Shown piece after piece: positions 63,135 through 63,847 of a stretch of DNA of 63,847 nucleotides. How positions within the stretch are numbered: the stretch's first letter is position 1; the number at the start of each line of letters is the position of its first letter. The DNA comes from Pseudomonadota bacterium. Lineage in GTDB: Bacteria; Pseudomonadota; Alphaproteobacteria; Acetobacterales; Acetobacteraceae. The notes under the pieces were generated by a model. It had not been told where the DNA came from, made no database searches, and was given only the letters and a program-made list of their open reading frames with translations. Where the stretch lies: positions 1-63,847 of the forward strand of contig JAJXWD010000015.1 in assembly GCA_021781835.1 (NCBI GenBank), in the 5' to 3' direction. A program made the translations under genes and the position numbers.

Positions 63135-63639
63135 TTTCGCCCGCTGCGCCGCCTTCACGCTGGCATTCGAGGGCGGCTACTCAAGCAATCCCGCCGATCC
63201 CGGCAACTGGACCGGCGGGGCCGTGGGGCGCGGTGAGCTGCGCGGCACCAAATTCGGCATCAGCGCCGCCGCCTATCCGGCGCTCGACATCGCCGCCCTC
63301 ACCCAGCCCGAGGCCGAGGCCATTTACCGCGCCGATTTCTACACCCCGATCGAGGGCGATGCCCTGCCCCTGGCCATTGCCATGGTGGCGTTCGACGCCG
63401 CCGTGAATGCCGGGCCGCGCCGCGCGGTGGTCTGGCTGCAACAGGCCTGCGACCTGCTGGCCGATGGCGTGCTCGGCCCCGAGACCCTGGGCGCGCTCAC
63501 CACCGGCGATGCCCAGGCCACCGCCCGCGAGGCCCTGGCCCGGCGGCTCGCCGCGCAGGCGGGCGGGCCCGGCTGGGCGAATTTCGGCCTGGGCTGGACA
63601 CGCCGCGTCCTCGCGCTCTGCCAGGCCATCGCGGCCTGA
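63127..63639 (+). CDS. Endolysin, glycoside hydrolase family 108
   Basis: A 170-residue muramidase. The catalytic Glu15 is in LAFEGGYSSNPADPGNWTGG, followed by GTKFGISAAAYP and the second domain VNAGPRRAVVWLQQACDLLA typical of GH108 with the peptidoglycan-binding-3 domain. It has no signal peptide, so it needs the adjacent holin to reach the wall. Confidence 0.9.
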   Translation: MDNFARCAAFTLAFEGGYSSNPADPGNWTGGAVGRGELRGTKFGISAAAYPALDIAALTQPEAEAIYRADFYTPIEGDALPLAIAMVAFDAAVNAGPRRAVVWLQQACDLLADGVLGPETLGALTTGDAQATAREALARRLAAQAGGPGWANFGLGWTRRVLALCQAIAA

Positions 63640-63668
63640 GCGTTTTCACCCTTTCCAGGAGCATGATC

Positions 63669-63847
63669 ATGATCACAGTGAACCAGGTTGAAACCGGCCT
63701 GAACGCGGTTGCCGCCGTGGGGGCCGCCATGGGTGGCCCGCTGGGCGCCGAACTTGCCACCGCGCTCAAGGCGGGCGAGGCCGTGGCCAACACGGTGGTG
63801 GCCGCCGAGGCCGCCCACGCCAGCGCGCTTGGCGCCGCCGCCGATGC
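63669..63847 (+). CDS. Partial phage protein, Ala-rich, cut by window edge
   Basis: Open from ATG 63669 (AGGAG 8 nt before) to the window end: MITVNQVETGLNAVAAVGAA, then an Ala/Gly-rich helix. The upstream ATG 63663 is too close to the ribosome site. It could be a second holin or a membrane-active lysis protein; composition faintly recalls the lipoprotein at 41742. No family is recognised. Confidence 0.6.
   Translation, partial: MITVNQVETGLNAVAAVGAAMGGPLGAELATALKAGEAVANTVVAAEAAHASALGAAAD

Overview
The window is GC-rich, densely packed bacterial DNA that looks alphaproteobacterial, most likely Acetobacteraceae or a near relative. The main reason is the block hemJ-HAD-hemH-hemE / DUF299 kinase, leuS-lptE-holA, and parB-parA-rsmG-mnmG, which is the usual neighbourhood of the chromosomal origin in Alphaproteobacteria. 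The gap between hemE and the DUF299 gene (10582-10862) holds three perfect DnaA boxes, a fourth near-perfect box and two GANTC sites, and is read here as oriC. Two parS-like palindromes lie beside the parB and mnmG ends of the par/rsmG/mnmG block.

Left part (1-35663), host chromosome: a truncated PHA synthase gene with a small phasin-like gene upstream; a membrane GGDEF-EAL protein; pyruvate carboxylase; the haem genes; oriC; a PEP-synthase/PPDK regulatory kinase; leucyl-tRNA synthetase; an LPS-assembly lipoprotein; DNA polymerase III delta; the chromosome partition genes; a three-gene 2-oxoacid:ferredoxin oxidoreductase operon; a DUF1285 / Nudix / CCA-transferase cluster; a Kup potassium transporter; a MltA / Tim44-like pair; a histidine phosphatase / formylglutamate hydrolase / double GT2 operon.

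Right part (about 35.7 kb to the window end), a contractile-tailed prophage or phage-derived particle, truncated at the right. A cI/XRE-type repressor faces a promoter overlapped by palindromic operators. Two small HTH-like genes follow, then terminase, portal, an unexpected envelope-directed cassette (secreted protein, secreted SGNH hydrolase, lipoprotein), a papain-like cysteine protease, scaffold, major capsid, connectors, sheath, tube, a tail-assembly chaperone with a -1 frameshift signal, baseplate genes (U-like, X, D, V, W, J, I), five fibre/spike genes and lysis genes. No integrase, replication gene or attachment site is visible on the left, and no ordinary tape-measure gene is present where one should be.

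Two families of dispersed palindromic repeats run through the window. Family A (about 105 bp, at 3735, 29783 and 43371) has two copies between or beside host genes and one copy inside the phage, just upstream of the capsid gene. Family B (paired A/T-loop palindromes at 11729, 16102 and 27593) sits directly downstream of gene 3' ends and probably terminates transcription. The most novel-looking points are the phage tail module without a tape measure but with an intact frameshift chaperone, the envelope cassette in the head region, and the host-type repeat inside the capsid operon. No tRNA, rRNA, CRISPR array or insertion sequence was seen.
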